Positions 23,501 through 33,499 of a stretch of DNA of 64,000 nucleotides are shown here, piece after piece. The DNA lies in assembly GCF_016859285.1 (NCBI RefSeq), contig NC_053415.1, positions 13,657,501 to 13,721,500 of the forward strand. The letters are read 5' to 3'. This DNA is from Xiphias gladius (taxonomy: Eukaryota; Chordata; Actinopteri; Istiophoriformes; Xiphiidae). The position numbers were made by a program, and so were the translations under genes. The stretch's first letter is position 1, and each line of letters starts with the position of its first letter. Under the pieces are notes generated by a model. It was not told where the DNA came from and ran no database searches. It worked only from the letters and a program-made list of their open reading frames with translations.

Positions 23501-26500
23501 ATACCTAGTGCTTCAGCAGCAAAACACTCTATTATGTTCACCAGCTATCCACTAATTGTGTCTGTCTGTTGTTTAGTGCTGGGCAGGAGGTGTACAGTGT
23601 TTTCACAATATTGATGTCACATATTCATATTTGTACAGTGTGGTTTCAGTATGTTTTTGATTTGCTGAGTGAGCTGTATCTCCCTTTTGCTCGACATCTC
23701 TGCAAATTTCAATCCAAGAAAAGTCCACTGTGTGCCCTGACAAAGTCACTCGTATACTGTATAGTCACATATTAGGGGATAAAAAGATTAAAATCTTTGG
23801 CCACTCCATCATTACTATCATTAATGATGGTGAGTCCACCATTGTGGGTATCGTTCCAGTGTACGAATTGCTGTTTTACAAAGCAGTGATCCATATCTGC
23901 AGGGCAATCTCCGTCACACCCTCATAGTCAGCACAATCAGGGTCCACAGGGGCTTGTAGCTCTGACATTGGTGTCACACTGATGTCACACTGCTGTGTGG
24001 TGTCGAATAAGCTATTTTCAGGTCAACATAAACAATCATCTCTGGTGTAGCTCCAGACTTTCTTGACCTTAACGCTCCTCTTAATGAATGGCTTTGTTTA
24101 TCAGAATGGTTTGAGTGACTTCAAGTATGATTGTGTATCTGGTAAGTAATTACAATTTTTCGTGAGATTATATAAACAGTCAACCGATGTGAACCTGAAA
24201 TTTCATATATGTTTCATTTTCTAAGTACTGCTTATAATAGTGGCAGAGGGCAATGGACAAAAAACAAGAAACCCTTCTACAACCCCCCCCCCCCCCCCGA
24301 GGAATCACAAGCTGAGAGGAAGATGATGGAATCCCAAACATGAAGTGGTGACAGGATTAAGCAACCCAAGTCTGGAGTTCTGCCTAAAGGATCTTCTCTC
24401 GTGATCGGCTGGTTGACTGCCTCACACGCCTTCACTGTCAAACAAGTCTGACCTGTGGTTTTCCAACTGATTGTTGTAATAATAATAATAAACTTTATTT
24501 GTATAGCACCTTTCGTATAGGAAGTGCAGCTCAAAGTGCGTTAAACTAAAGAAATTACATGCACCGAGTACTTCATATGAAAACAGTCGTAGAATGAACA
24601 TAAAAACAGTGACAGAATGCCATGGTTAATGTAATGTTAGTGTTGGAATGTTGGAAAATAAAAACCACTTAATAATAAAAATAATATGAAAAATAAAGAT
24701 GAAAATAGAATACGCAGAAAGCATAATATGAGATGGAAAATAAAACCCACTGACTAATAATAATAATAATGATAATAATAATAATAAAATTAAAAAAAAA
24801 AAAAAAAATTTTAAATAAGTTAAAAAATAAAATACAGAGAATGCTTAAAATCAAGTAAAATACAACATATTAAAAGAAGTGCGGTAGTGTATGGGTGTGA
24901 AGCAAAATGCAAAAAAGAATTTCAGGCCTGTATCAGGAAAGTCATAGCTAGTTAAAGGCTAACGTGAAGTTTTTAGCTTTCTTTTTAAAATATTATGTGA
25001 GTTGGCTTCCCTGATTTCTATAGGTAGTGTGATCCATAGCTTTGGGGCGTAACTGACATAGGCTGAATGTTAGATTTTCTTTTAGCGGTTGTGGGAAACC
25101 TCCAATAAACCAGCAGCAGATGATTGCAGTGTTCTTGAGGGCAAATACTTAACAAGGGCGTTAACAATGTAGCTTGGTCCTAGCCCATTGAGGGCGTTGT
25201 TTATAAGAAGAAGGACCTTGGAATCAATTCTAAATGTTACAGAAAGCAAGGGCAGAACAGCTAAAACTGCAGTGATGTACTATCTCCTCTTGGTTCTGGT
25301 TATTAGCTGAGCTGCAGCTGAGTTTTGAATGAGCTCTCTCAGTGTTTTTTTTTACAGGAAGCCAGTAAAAAGCGCATTACAGTAATTGAGTCTGCTTGAA
25401 ATAAAGGCATGAATCAGTTTTTCACCATCTTTGTGATTTATAAATGGTCGTACTTTAGCTGTGTTTCTAAGGTGGAACAATTCTGTTTTCATCACCTCGT
25501 TATGTGCGATTTGAAATTTACATTTGAATCTAAATCTAACACCAAGACTTGTGAACCTCATATTCAATCCAGGGAGTTAATTTCCCCCGATTATTAAACA
25601 GCATTTCTCTTTTGTTTTAGCACTGACTAGTGAGATTTATGTTTTGTCCTTGTCTAACTTTAAGAAACTATTGCTCCTTCATTTATTTATTGCTAAAAGA
25701 CAAGTAGTAATGGAGTTTATAGCTGCAGTATCATTTGTCACCAAGTGGCAGCATGTTTAATAATAATAATAATAATGGACCCAGGCAGCAACCCCAGAAC
25801 AGATGTCATGTTTCTCAGACAAAAGATCTCCAAGACTGACATAAAACTTTCTCCCTTTGATGTATGTTTTTAATCAGTTAAGCACACAGTCAGAAAGACC
25901 AACCAACTTTTCAAGACAATTGATTAGGATATCCGGGGGCAGTGTTGAGTAGCTGGAGAATCCCAATATTGGAGAATCATATACTAGAGTTTCCAGCATT
26001 CTCTGCAATAATCTTGGAAATGTAATCCTTTCTTGCTAGACATTATTGCTTTTTTTTATATAGGCAGTGACGGCTTCTTTGTATATATTACAGTGAACAG
26101 TGAGCCCAGTTTTCCTCCATTTCCTTTCAGCTGCCCGACAGATTCTTTTAATCTCATTAACACTCTTATTGTCTAACCATCTTTTTCACCTTTACTGGAG
26201 CAGCAGTATTTAAGACAAATGACATGGTTGAAATTTTCAACCATGTAATTTAAAGTGCAGTCACAACTGTATGGCTCGAATGATCTAATAATTTTAGAGA
26301 GCTTTGCTTCTGCCTTGCCATCTAGGAATCACTTTTGAATCGAAGTTCACTTTTAGTCTGTGTTAAGATTAGGTTGGCATCAAAAAACACACAGTGATGG
26401 TCAGAAATAGGTAATTCGAACACTGAAATATTATCAATGTTTAACCCTGATGTCATTATTAAGTCTATAATTTTACCATGCTGATGAGTGGCTTCATTTA

Positions 26501-29500
26501 AATGTTGGGTGAGTTCAAAGCTGTCCAGTAAATTCATGAGTTCAATAGCTTTGGAGTCATTCTTTTTATTAATATGACATATCTAGTGAGACCAGCTCTC
26601 AGAATCCCTTATAGTAATGAATATCTTGATGGCCAAATTTAATGTAATGATGATCACCAATTAATTCTACTTTGTGTCGTTGGGTCCCTGACTGGGACAG
26701 AGACATCCTCTGAATGCCTTGGGTGATTTGTAGCAGAGGGTCGGATGAGGGGGGAAGAGATAGAGGCTGTCTGCCTTTGTGCGCTGTCCTTCGCGCTTAT
26801 CCACACGTTCTTGTTTGAATATGGCATCTCAAGACCATGGGCAAAGGTTGGCACTGAGTAGTCTGGATCCAGTGATATTTGGATGAACCCCATCACGTCT
26901 AAAGCGGTCTTTACAGTTCCAAAATTTTTCAAAATTGTGAATAAACTTTATCCCATGGGTGTGGCATGCCGATGTCAGTAATCTATTCAGGCCGAGGAGT
27001 CTGTTAAAAGATTTGATTCCTCTGGAATGGTGACTGAGGTGAATACATGTTGCGAATAACAGTTGCTCAGTCTTTTTTCAGGATGTCAGAGCCAGTTTTC
27101 CTTCACAGATTGTCCGAGCCTGGATATTAAGCCTCATATTACTTTGATGTGTAGACTAGCAACTGGCAACAGCTGTTAACTCCCTGACAGATGTGTCAGC
27201 CATACTTAGATTTTCAGTCTTTGCCATTCTTACATGCTTGGTTATAGAGTCTCCAATCAGAATATTGTCTGGCCTATCAGCGATTTTGGAGTTATTTCTT
27301 GGGTTTCGGTAACCCTTAATGCCAGTGGTGTGATTAGCTTCCCTGGACTCAACATAGTTAGTATTACCACACATTTTGTTCAGACTTTGTGGACTGTACT
27401 CGTTTTGCACTGAGAGTTCAGATGTTGGAGTGAGGTGTTGGTGCTCTCTTAATTGATTTATTGCTGGATTTGCCTCTGCGACAAACGAAATCAGAACAAG
27501 TCTTGGCTGGAGTTGATGCTTTCGGTCTAGCGCCAGTGCTGTGCCAGTAAGAAGAGTCATTAGGGAAGGCTGTTTTGGAAGCCTCCGCAGCTAATCCAGT
27601 GGCATTAGGACACATCCAGGGGAGCGTGTCAGCCAAGTCCATGATGGGATGCTCTATATTTGATGTAATCATGTGTATAAAAATCTGTGTCTGTCCGTTA
27701 GCATTTGGTCGCTCAGCACCTTGTATAGTAGCTGCTACAGAGTCAACTAATTGCTCTCTCACGTATTTGAATCAGCACTTCAATTTTCTTTTCAAGCTGA
27801 GTTATCCTCTCAATCAGTTGCTCACACTCTCTGCAGCTCACCAATTTTGCTTGGTTTGGAGACACAGGTTTTACATTGTCTTCTGCCAGTCAAGAGAAGC
27901 TTTGTATGATTGGCTAAGCTAGCAGCTAAGTCTGTGGCAGGGCTCTGAAACCTTCCTGTGTCCTGAAAGTAAACTTTTGTTCCGTTTTGCAATTCCACTA
28001 TAGACATTTTCATTAGTGCCAATGTAACTGGTAACAGCTCTCTTTGGAAGAATATTCAGGAAATTAATATTTAGAATGTATATGCACAAAGCATATAGCA
28101 AGCAGAGAGCTGAGGATAACACGTCTGTACTTGTTGGCAAAAGTCTTTATTTCCTCCACCCTAACCACCAGTTAACTGCTCTCTTTAGCATGGACTATGT
28201 TACAAAGTTAAAATTATTCCCTGGGGAGATTTCATTAAACTGAAGTGTAGGGTCCCGCTCTTTATTAAGAACAACAAAGACAACAGCAACAGTGTTGCAA
28301 CTGTCGCTACTTGAAAAGGTGACAGAACAGTAGTTATGAAATATTTTTTAATTCTAGGAAAACTCAAAAAGCCTCATCAATTGACTGAATAAATCTGACA
28401 TATGTCACGGTTGTTCTCATGACTACTACTTATTTACAAACAACAGAACCATGCCCAAATTTTCTAGATTTTTTTGTGAAGTTACTATCAGGAAACATGA
28501 ATCACAGGTTAGACTACCATTAAGCCAAAAACTTACATAGTATTAATTAAATATTCCTTAAGTTATGCTGAATAAAACTCAGTTTGACACCAAATGTGAA
28601 ATACTCTGATTTCAAATGATTTGACTGGTGTGCAAAAGTAATATTGGCAGATACTGTGTCATCACTCTAGTTCAGAGGTAGTGCACCTACACCTTTGTTT
28701 TTTGTTTTTTTTCATTCACCAGAAATAACACAAGTCTGAAATTACAACTTACTTCTCAGCTTCTTCCAAAGAACAATGCTTATCTGAGTTATCTTGGGTT
28801 CTTCAGTTTCAGGCATGAATTTCAAGTTAATTGTATAGAAATACAAAAATGTACATTTCATACAAGTTGCTGTATGTATGCAAGAGATGAGAAAAAAAAC
28901 ACAAACCAAATCTGGGAAATCAATGGGGCTACAGATAAAGGCTTTTAGATGTTAAAAAAAAAAAAAAAAAAGCTCTATGTTTCAATTGTACTTAACTTTA
29001 AAGTGTTGACAGTTACTGTCATCATAGTCTCAAATGCATTTGTGAGCTGTAAATACATTAAATAAAATGCCAAATAATAACTCTTACTTAAAAAAGTCAA
29101 ACATGCATTACATACATTCCAGTAATAGTTTATAACGTTAGCACTGACACACAAGACAAGCCAGTCTTTAAAGAAAATGCCTGCAACAGAGCCCTTAGCT
29201 CCATTTTTATTGTCTGGGATTCAGGTGACTACAACTTCGCTTTTCTGTGGAACTTAAAGTAAATTCTGTTTTCATTCATCTGCTCGACCACTTAGATGCA
29301 GGACTGTGACAGACTGTGATGGGGAGAGGACGGCATCTTATCAGCCAGTTCCAGACCAACAGAGCCTGTCATATCCGCGCTGGAAATACACAGGGCTTCC
29401 AGTAACAGGCCTCGCCCATGGAGCTCTAGCCACAGGATAACAGCATGAGCACGACAGAGTAAATATGCTTATTCAAATCTTTCGGCTAAAGAGAGTTTTT

Positions 29501-30273
29501 TAAAAATCTATATCTAACTAGGACAAAGCGAATGTGTCAACGGGCAATTAGTCACCCATATTGGATAATTCTCTACAATACAGAGAAACCTAATAATGCT
29601 AGCGAATGTGGTGTATGAATAACATCCTATGGAATGTATACTTCAAATGTTTAAGGTAACCTATGGTCCATTACACCTAAGGTGAGTGTGATAAAACAGA
29701 AGCCAACCAAAATGTTCGAGGGTCAAAACCAAGCAACTATGGAAAAATTTCTTCTGTCTGGTTGAGTTTTTGAGAGGTGGTGTTAACGGCCAGTCCATGT
29801 TTACTTTATACTTTTAAAATCCTAAATGCTAAATGAGCTTTCCTTTTTTTTGGGTGGGTGGGGGGGGGGTTAGCCTACTGTTTGGACAGTACAGCCGTAA
29901 CATTAGCAAAGCATCAACTCAAGACATCGGCCTATATCTCACCAGCAGAATCAGACCATGACCAAAGCCGAAGAGCAGGTATTCTCATTATGCATACTGG
30001 CCTATCTGTATCTTACGTCAGACACAGGAACACAACACTGCCATTTCAAATGAGATTAGTCAAACAAAGTTAGTTTTTCTGCCTGTTAAAGCGTCGGTTA
30101 TACATTAACTTTATATAGGCAGTGAGCTGCTGTCAAACAGATCTATTTTTCGACTTCAACGGAGTCGGTTTTGTGGACAGTATGTCTCAAGGCTGGTCTT
30201 TGAGAAATATTAGCATTTTTACCTGTTTGCGATATGGAGTCCTCAGTGGGTTCCCAGTGTTAGCAAAAATCAT
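11149..30273 (-). CDS. rbms1: RNA-binding motif single-stranded-interacting protein 1, 13 coding exons
   Basis: Minus-strand exons 30223-30273, 22861-23039, 20618-20676, 19368-19459, 15495-15652, 14369-14448, 13324-13439, 12823-12872, 12628-12715, 12285-12335, 11569-11679, 11339-11419 and 11149-11220 join in phase into 395 aa (human RBMS1 about 400). RRM1 spans about 55-130, with RNP2 LYIRGL (57-62) and RNP1 KGYGFVDF (96-103). RRM2 spans about 134-213, with RNP2 LYISNL (136-141) and RNP1 RGVGFARM (174-181). The tail carries the family blocks [24 protein letters not shown] and QQMSHLSLG. The N-terminus [17 protein letters not shown] resembles the human MIF...PYRKQ isoform. The product binds AT-rich single-stranded DNA and mRNA 3' UTRs in nucleus and cytoplasm. 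RBMS3 is the alternative, but the tank/tbr1 neighbourhood and the TTTVPVE block favour RBMS1. Which fish duplicate (a or b) is not decided. Confidence 0.95.
13499..13895. repeat. Possible non-autonomous repeat with inverted segments in an rbms1 intron
   Basis: CTTTCACACATG at 13499-13510 recurs inverted at 13835-13846. Just beyond, CTCCAGACAATGCCCGGA (13852-13869) pairs with an inverted copy at 13878-13895, with one mismatch and an 8-nt loop. No target-site duplication was found. The set suggests a decayed fold-back or MITE-like element. The outer boundaries are uncertain. Confidence 0.5.
15765..15778. promoter_or_regulatory. Perfect palindrome containing a full CRE motif
   Basis: AACTGACGTCAGTT is a perfect 14-bp palindrome centred on TGACGTCA, the consensus site for CREB/ATF proteins. 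It lies in the rbms1 intron about 110 bp upstream (in gene sense) of the exon that starts RRM2. Function is unproven; a single match can occur by chance. Confidence 0.35.
17050..17285 (+). repeat. Old dispersed teleost repeat
   Basis: The stretch contains, in order, blocks like CATTAAGTGTCTTCCTGAGGG, a CTGCTCTTTCACTT block, GATTGATCCTGCTGATC, AGGGATTAAACTGTGAC and TTGCAGTCACAGG. This resembles a widespread fish module (recalled, not searched) that usually reads as a lower-copy remnant. It is diverged and not coding, in an rbms1 intron. Confidence 0.4.
17566..17594 (+). repeat. 29-nt poly(A) tract
   Basis: An uninterrupted run of A on the plus strand within an rbms1 intron, that is, poly(T) in the transcript. 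It could be the tail of an old plus-strand retroposon or simple slippage. No retrogene is recognisable upstream. Confidence 0.9.
18106..18620 (+). repeat. Dispersed repeat, copy A (uninterrupted)
   Basis: About 515 bp that aligns by eye with two pieces at 20747-20905 and 21633-22029. Shared landmarks are GCAACRATCTATGACATCAT, CCAAACTAAA, CTACAGTGACAGTGATAT and GCTAAATGCTAAACTGGGTG. It lies in the rbms1 intron between the exons at 15495-15652 and 19368-19459. The family is not identified. Confidence 0.8.
20747..20905 (+). repeat. Dispersed repeat, copy B part 1
   Basis: Matches the first ~155 bp of copy A (18106-18260), as far as the ATCAAACTTT block. It lies just upstream in coordinates of a ~730-bp stretch that copy A lacks. 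It begins about 70 bp from the rbms1 exon at 20618-20676. Confidence 0.75.
21633..22029 (+). repeat. Dispersed repeat, copy B part 2
   Basis: Matches copy A from about 18255 to 18620, including CTACAGTGACAGTGATAT and GCTAAATGCTAAACTGGGTG. It is separated from part 1 by 20906-21632. Either B carries an insertion or A has a deletion. Divergence of roughly one difference per several bases suggests old copies. Confidence 0.75.
24283..24298 (+). repeat. Poly(C) run
   Basis: Sixteen consecutive C residues beside the 3' end of the L2 element. Prone to sequencing and assembly length errors. Confidence 0.9.
24474..28140 (-). mobile_element. Degenerate L2-type LINE with esterase-like ORF1
   Basis: A minus-strand non-LTR retrotransposon in rbms1 intron 1. 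Its 3' end (low coordinates) has the typical L2 tail, CACTTTGAGCTGCACTT then AGGTGCTATACAAATAAAG, followed by (ATT)n at 24474-24490. ORF1 remnants (about 26850-28020) include GDSITKHV (27233-27265 region) and DGVHPN (26877-26894), the blocks I and V of an SGNH/GDSL esterase fold known in L2/CR1-type ORF1. ORF2 remnants include an endonuclease end, ISDHHCVFF (near 26390), a connecting block, LFSTIDRL-like, near 25960, and the post-catalytic [10 protein letters not shown]...[13 protein letters not shown] block (25352-25500). Most of the endonuclease and the catalytic reverse-transcriptase core are missing, and stops interrupt every part. It cannot be active. The 5' limit is uncertain. Confidence 0.85.
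24755..24812. repeat. (TAA)n and poly(A) low-complexity run
   Basis: TAATAATAATAATAATGATAATAATAA followed by a run of A, inside the 3' untranslated part of the L2 element. A second small (TAA)n run at about 25758-25775 interrupts the place where the reverse-transcriptase core would be. Confidence 0.85.
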
Positions 30274-30800
30274 CCTCAGTTCGAAAAGGGAAGGTGTTGT
30301 TTTTTTTAGTTAAGCTACAAAATAATAGTGAAATAAAACGAACTCCTCGTATAAGTAGAAATTTAGTTGACATACATATCCTCCTTACTCCGCTAAAGGA
30401 CACAAAAATAGGTTTCTATACATATTAGCTGTATACATATCCTTATTGTCGTCGACCATCCAGCAACAGAAACCTCCGTAAATTGTCCCAACTTCGTCCG
30501 CCCAGCCCCGTTGCCTTGACTGGCTTCATTGATTTGCATTCGGCGCTGCGCAGGACAGACGCTGCTACGGTGGGAGAAACCATTCGGTCTTCTGGAGTAA
30601 GGGTAGGCTTTTAACAGTGTTCCCAAAAAGTACATTGCGGTTCCCGTATCTTCGCTTAAATTGACATTTAAAAGAAGATTTTTGTAATTACTGAAAACAT
30701 ACCCTGGCATTTGCGACTATCTACGTCGCCACCCTTATCTAAAGAGACAATATTAAGACGCTGTTTTCACCTCTGTTGTTGGCTGCGTATTGAAAGATGC
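30274..30800 (-). promoter_or_regulatory. rbms1: rbms1 5' UTR and probable promoter
   Basis: Sequence directly upstream of the MIFANTG... start codon at 30271-30273. The section 30440-30740 is richer in CpG than the surrounding DNA (for example TTCGGCGCTGCGC), as expected near a vertebrate transcription start. No TATA box is evident. The start site is not placed. The other known N-terminal exon (MGKVWKQQ type) was not found in the window. Confidence 0.45.
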
Positions 30801-32708
30801 ATACCAAACATTCCACCGTGCGGCTGCTGGTCTTGGATGTGATACTATGACAAGTTTCAGTTTATTTTTGCGTTTAACTCCCACGATGTACTGCGAAAAT
30901 AATCAGACGAAGGGCAAGTAACATGAAGTATCTGTGTTTCGGTATAATGATAATTATTGATGGTAGTGACGGATTCCATTTAGTACGGAGGTAGCAACGA
31001 TGATCAATATCATCTACAATGCAGATGGAATCGATAAATGGTATGGTTTTAAAGACGCCTGAGTTAAAAAAAAAAAAAAAAAAGATCGTGCCGTGTTTAC
31101 ACAGTTTAAGAGATGCTGCAAACGCATCGATGTACGTTTAAAATTAGATGTGAATTAAAATGACCAGATACATCTACACGCAAGCGTATCTGCATCAACT
31201 TTCTAAATACGATGAAACAGACTGTAGCTTAGGTCACACCAAACAGCCCATTTTCCTAATTAAATGAACAGACTGTACTTTTGGGAACGTTTCTTTCTAG
31301 CTATACCTCCTTGTAACTCATCCCACCACCTCACCACTACAATGGTGATGAAGGCATTTTAACTTGTGGCGGATATCGTGGTGGATATCGCAAAACCTAA
31401 ACCTCCAAAAAAGCTTTTATGTATGGCTAGAAACCAGGGGAAATCAGGTTAACTGATCTTTTAAGGATTGTGTATCATTGTAGAGTACAATTTTGTTTAA
31501 AAGGTGGCATTTAATATGGATTATTAGTATGAACCTCTTACTGTGAGTGACGGGTGGTTGCGGTGGTGTGTGTGTTTGTTTGTTTGTTTGTGTGTATGGG
31601 TCTTTGTTGGAGCAGGTAAGAGAGACAGGCTGGGGTATAAATCAAAGGTAATTTACCCACCACTGTCACCTGCTGATTGGAAAACCAAGAGTGGTGGTAG
31701 AAAATGTGAATTAACGTCGACCTTCAGCAAGGTAAAAGCACCATGCCACGCTGTAACCACTGCCTTGTTCTGCCTTGATAGTCTGGCTTAACAGTTGATC
31801 CTCCTGATTTCAGTTTGAGTGGAAGCTGTTTTATTTCACCAATGTCAGCTAAAACAAAAAAGTTAGATATGATCCAAATTAAATATCATCATCAACGTTG
31901 TCACTTTCACTAATGCATCAAACCAAACATGTGCAATAACTAGGGAGGATAGCTGAGAGATACTCTGCTTTAGCTGTGTAATGAAAAAAGAGGGGGCCCT
32001 AAACCTTAGTGATCACTGAAAATATCCTTGTGAGCCCACCATCACATCAGTGTCCCCTACTGAAGGCATCGACACAATTTGCATACATTGGTGTCATTTG
32101 TGATATATCAACCTCAATGAAACCAAAGGTCACCAGTAGAGCATGTAGAGAAGTTCACCAGGCCATCGGGAGTCAATGGGTCAGCATTAGAGGAAAGGGA
32201 GAGAGGTCTGATTCAGCACTCTGCTCAGGGTACTAAAGGGGGGGCAGGGTAGACAGAGAGGCAATTGAAACACCACCTTTTATGAACCAGTGAAAGGAAA
32301 GGTTATCTCTGATCCCCGTGTTTGTGTAGCACTAAATGAACCTAAACATGTAGCTATTAAAAATAATACTATTATCACAGGTAGAATAATTTTGAAGGTT
32401 TATCCATACTGTAATTAAACAGTTTCCTTTGCTTTCCATTAGACAAACCAGAATTGAAATGATTCACTCAATAAATGTTAAGCCTACTGTGTATGCAATA
32501 TAACATTCAGTCACTTCAGGCAGGTTGTTTTGCTATCAAAGGGCAGCTTCTGCCAATAAAGGAACAAACATATATCCAGGAAGCTGTTCCTGAAGATCTC
32601 CTTGCATTATACAGATACAGGTTTAGATTGCGCATGCATAATCACTTAAACAGGCACGTACACGGATTACAAGACATAAACCCATAGACACAGATACTCA
32701 GGCTCACA

Positions 32709-32710
<2 letters not shown>

Positions 32711-32761
<51 letters not shown>
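32711..32761. repeat. (CA)n microsatellite
   Basis: About 25 uninterrupted CA units, read directly. Long CA tracts are typical of teleost genomes. Confidence 0.95.
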
Positions 32762-32763
<2 letters not shown>

Positions 32764-33429
32764 GGTATTTTCAAGGGAAATAAGAGACTGAATTTATTTT
32801 GGGACTTTGTCCTTCCTGGTCTCACTCTTCCCTTAACTAATGGAAACTGTCTCTACCAGCAAATAACTCTGAGGCATATGTAGAAAGTGTTGCTCTCTGT
32901 TTGGTCCTCACAGTTTATAACAACAATTACAGTCTCACAGCTCAATCTGTGAAAGGCAGAGAGAGATTTTTCTCCTCATTTCCTCTCTGTGTTAGATTCC
33001 TGAGAAGTGGCACTGCCACAATCTGTGTTACAGAGAGTCTCAGCAGCTCCATGAAGCTTTTTAATAAGAGCTCTTTACCTTCCTGCCTGGATGGAAGGGT
33101 TGGGGCATGTGACCCCTCTTTGGCAGCAGGAGATTCATTTCCCCTGACTCTTAACTGTAAATTAGCCACAAAAGAGAGTGCCTATGTGTGTGTGTCACAC
33201 AGAAAAAAAGGCCACAGTCACAACTCTGGTCTTTAATTTCAAGTGCTTTGGTGTGGGGGTGGTGTTCATGACATCCCTGCTCAGTGATCCGGAAATTAAT
33301 GAGTCACTTTACTGCTTCTATGTGATAATCAACAGTTGAGAATTATCTTTTTGAATGCCTAAGAAATACATTATATATTATGGTTAGATGTTTGAAAAGA
33401 CTGAAGATCTTTCATAGTGTTTCTTACAG

Positions 33430-33499
33430 GACCCATGGGAATGTCACACCCTGTGGTACATGATCCGTCGGTAAAAGAGAATTTGGATATCATCACCTG
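33430..33499 (+). other. Candidate exon of an unidentified transcript
   Basis: Seventy bases bounded by TTCTTACAG upstream and a strong donor GTGAGTG downstream. One frame is open through the whole piece (starting PMGMSHPVVHDPSV). No family is recognised, and joining it to the candidate exon at 36765 creates a stop at the junction. If real it is more likely noncoding. Splice-like signals also occur by chance. Confidence 0.2.

Noticed and set aside
26322..27762. Minus-strand open frames that could pass for cellular genes
   Set aside because: Their motifs ([22 protein letters not shown]) belong to the L2 LINE, so they are fragments of a dead mobile element.
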